IMG/VR virus record: IMGVR_UViG_3300028027_000246
Location: 1-23,326 of that record
Length of the DNA: 23,326 nucleotides
Origin: a virus
Reading direction: 5' to 3' (one strand)
The notes under the pieces were generated by a model. That model did not search any database. It was not told where the DNA came from and saw only the letters and a list, made by a program, of their open reading frames with translations. Of the stretch, positions 22,874-23,326 are shown piece by piece; the first letter of the stretch is position 1; every line of letters starts with the position of its first letter. The translations under genes were made by a program, and so were the position numbers.

Positions 22874-22895
22874 TTACAAGTTTGTCATATTTTTA
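22874..22895 (+). repeat. 22-bp dispersed motif, copy 2, inside the end of the 63-aa gene
   Basis: The plus strand reads TTACAAGTTTGTCAT followed by ATTTTTA, one mismatch from copy 1 at 970-991. The first three bases are the complement of the 63-aa gene's stop codon, so the motif overlaps coding sequence. Its half-sites ACAA and TTGT are an inverted pair. Confidence 0.5.
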
Positions 22896-23065
22896 TCATT
22901 ATAAAATTCCATTACCATCTTGTCAATCTTACACCCCCTCATCAAATACTCTATATAACCCTCTTTACCTATCAAAGCTATATGACCACACAAATCAATC
23001 TCATACAAACAATCTACCAATGCCTTATCCAATAACTCTCTACCTTCTTCTTCTGTCATTTCCAT
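22874..23065 (-). CDS. Unknown 63-aa protein, first gene of the leftward operon
   Basis: A short acidic protein (MEMTEEEGRELLDKALVDCL) with three cysteines and no membrane segment. It has a promoter-like TAACTTTG element 25 bases upstream. Its last codons lie inside copy 2 of the 22-bp dispersed motif. The function is unknown. Confidence 0.6.
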   Translation of the reverse strand: MEMTEEEGRELLDKALVDCLYEIDLCGHIALIGKEGYIEYLMRGCKIDKMVMEFYNDKNMTNL

Positions 23066-23090
23066 ATCCGTTTTTTATACCTTATACGCA

Positions 23091-23098
23091 CAAAGTTA
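23091..23098 (-). promoter_or_regulatory. Putative -7 element (TAACTTTG) for the small-gene operon
   Basis: TAACTTTG on the minus strand matches TAnnTTTG, 25 bases upstream of the ATG at 23065. GTTACA occurs at 23095-23100 and again at 23106-23111, an 11-bp direct repeat that overlaps the element and could be an operator. Confidence 0.45.
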
Positions 23099-23135
23099 CA
23101 GTAAGGTTACAATTATTTTGCATTTTTGTGTAATA

Positions 23136-23226
23136 AAAAAAAATTTTTATAAAATATTTTATCGTGAGGATTAGTGTAATTTAAGTTACTTGAAAAAAAT
23201 TTTATAAAAAAAATATTGTTGTGAGG
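23136..23226. repeat. Two imperfect AT-rich direct repeats ending in GTGAGG
   Basis: Copy A (23136-23169) and copy B (23193-23226) are offset by 57 bases. Both have an A-run, a T-run, ATAAAA-type sequence and end in GTGAGG. They lie in a 261-base non-coding block upstream of the first leftward gene. An origin, regulator-binding region or packaging site are all possible. Confidence 0.55.
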
Positions 23227-23268
23227 GTATATAGCCTAAATTTCAAATTTCGATTGTGTCTGCCTGTA

Positions 23269-23278
23269 GGGGGGGGGG
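23269..23278 (+). repeat. G10 homopolymer run
   Basis: Ten consecutive G in a strongly AT-rich, non-coding setting (CTGTA before, CTTCG after). It could be a real slippage-prone or structural tract, or a sequencing or assembly artefact. Confidence 0.8.
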
Positions 23279-23283
23279 CTTCG

Positions 23284-23326
23284 TTTTGTCTGTCCTAAAT
23301 GCTTTTTGTCTTTGTTTTTTCTTGTC
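23284..23326 (+). repeat. TTTTGTC repeats at the window end
   Basis: TTTTGTC occurs at 23284-23290 and 23304-23310 and a variant TTCTTGTC ends at 23326, spaced 20 and 16 bases. The series may continue beyond the window. Iteron or operator function is only a suggestion. Confidence 0.4.

Noticed and set aside
21769-23133. Plus-strand frames at 21769-22044 and 22882-23133
   Set aside because: Both lie mostly antisense to tightly packed minus-strand genes with stop/start overlaps and encode low-complexity Ser/Leu/Tyr-rich sequence.
1-23326. tRNA genes, CRISPR arrays, integrase or transposase, insertion sequences
   Set aside because: I saw no cloverleaf-like segment, no regular spaced repeats with unique spacers and no recombinase motifs in any frame.

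Overview
This window looks like part of the genome of a tailed double-stranded DNA phage of a Bacteroidota host. It is AT-rich. Start codons follow A-rich tracts with no recognisable Shine-Dalgarno sequence, and six intergenic leaders on the minus strand carry the Bacteroidota-type -7 element TAnnTTTG. The packaging and head genes (terminase large subunit, a large glutamine-rich portal, an acidic scaffold-like protein, a major capsid candidate of about 500 aa) and the connector-like proteins resemble Bacteroidota podoviruses, possibly crAss-like relatives. That placement is an inference. No tail tape measure, DNA polymerase, integrase, tRNA or CRISPR array was seen in the window.

Almost everything is transcribed leftward (minus strand). 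From right to left: a non-coding block with AT-rich direct repeats, a G10 run and TTTTGTC repeats (23066-23326); six small or early-type genes including a PD-(D/E)XK nuclease (20491-23065); a terminator; then the packaging and head module (20418 to 9089) with terminators after the capsid gene, after the 373-aa gene and after an abundant-looking 535-aa structural protein. Next come small virion or fibre accessory genes and two long fibre-like proteins (9002 to 4569). The lysis cassette follows (4553 to 2416): coiled-coil membrane protein, amidase endolysin, tiny basic protein, holin candidate, spanin-like protein and a 52-aa coiled coil. Many of its genes overlap by 1-4 bases.

The leftward run is interrupted by two plus-strand genes (1071-2412): a metallophosphoesterase with an extra N-terminal domain, and an unknown 113-aa protein. 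Left of them the minus strand resumes with a second connector-like structural gene (61-897) and the start of one more gene running off the window edge.

The points most worth a second look are: a 22-23 bp motif present three times at distant sites; an identical 14-bp promoter core at two leaders; the same short motif at both ends of the scaffold-like protein; a shared N-terminal anchor peptide in two fibre genes; a shared beta module in two distant connector-like proteins; a spanin candidate hydrophobic at both ends; and the opposed metallophosphoesterase cassette with a possibly leaderless transcript.
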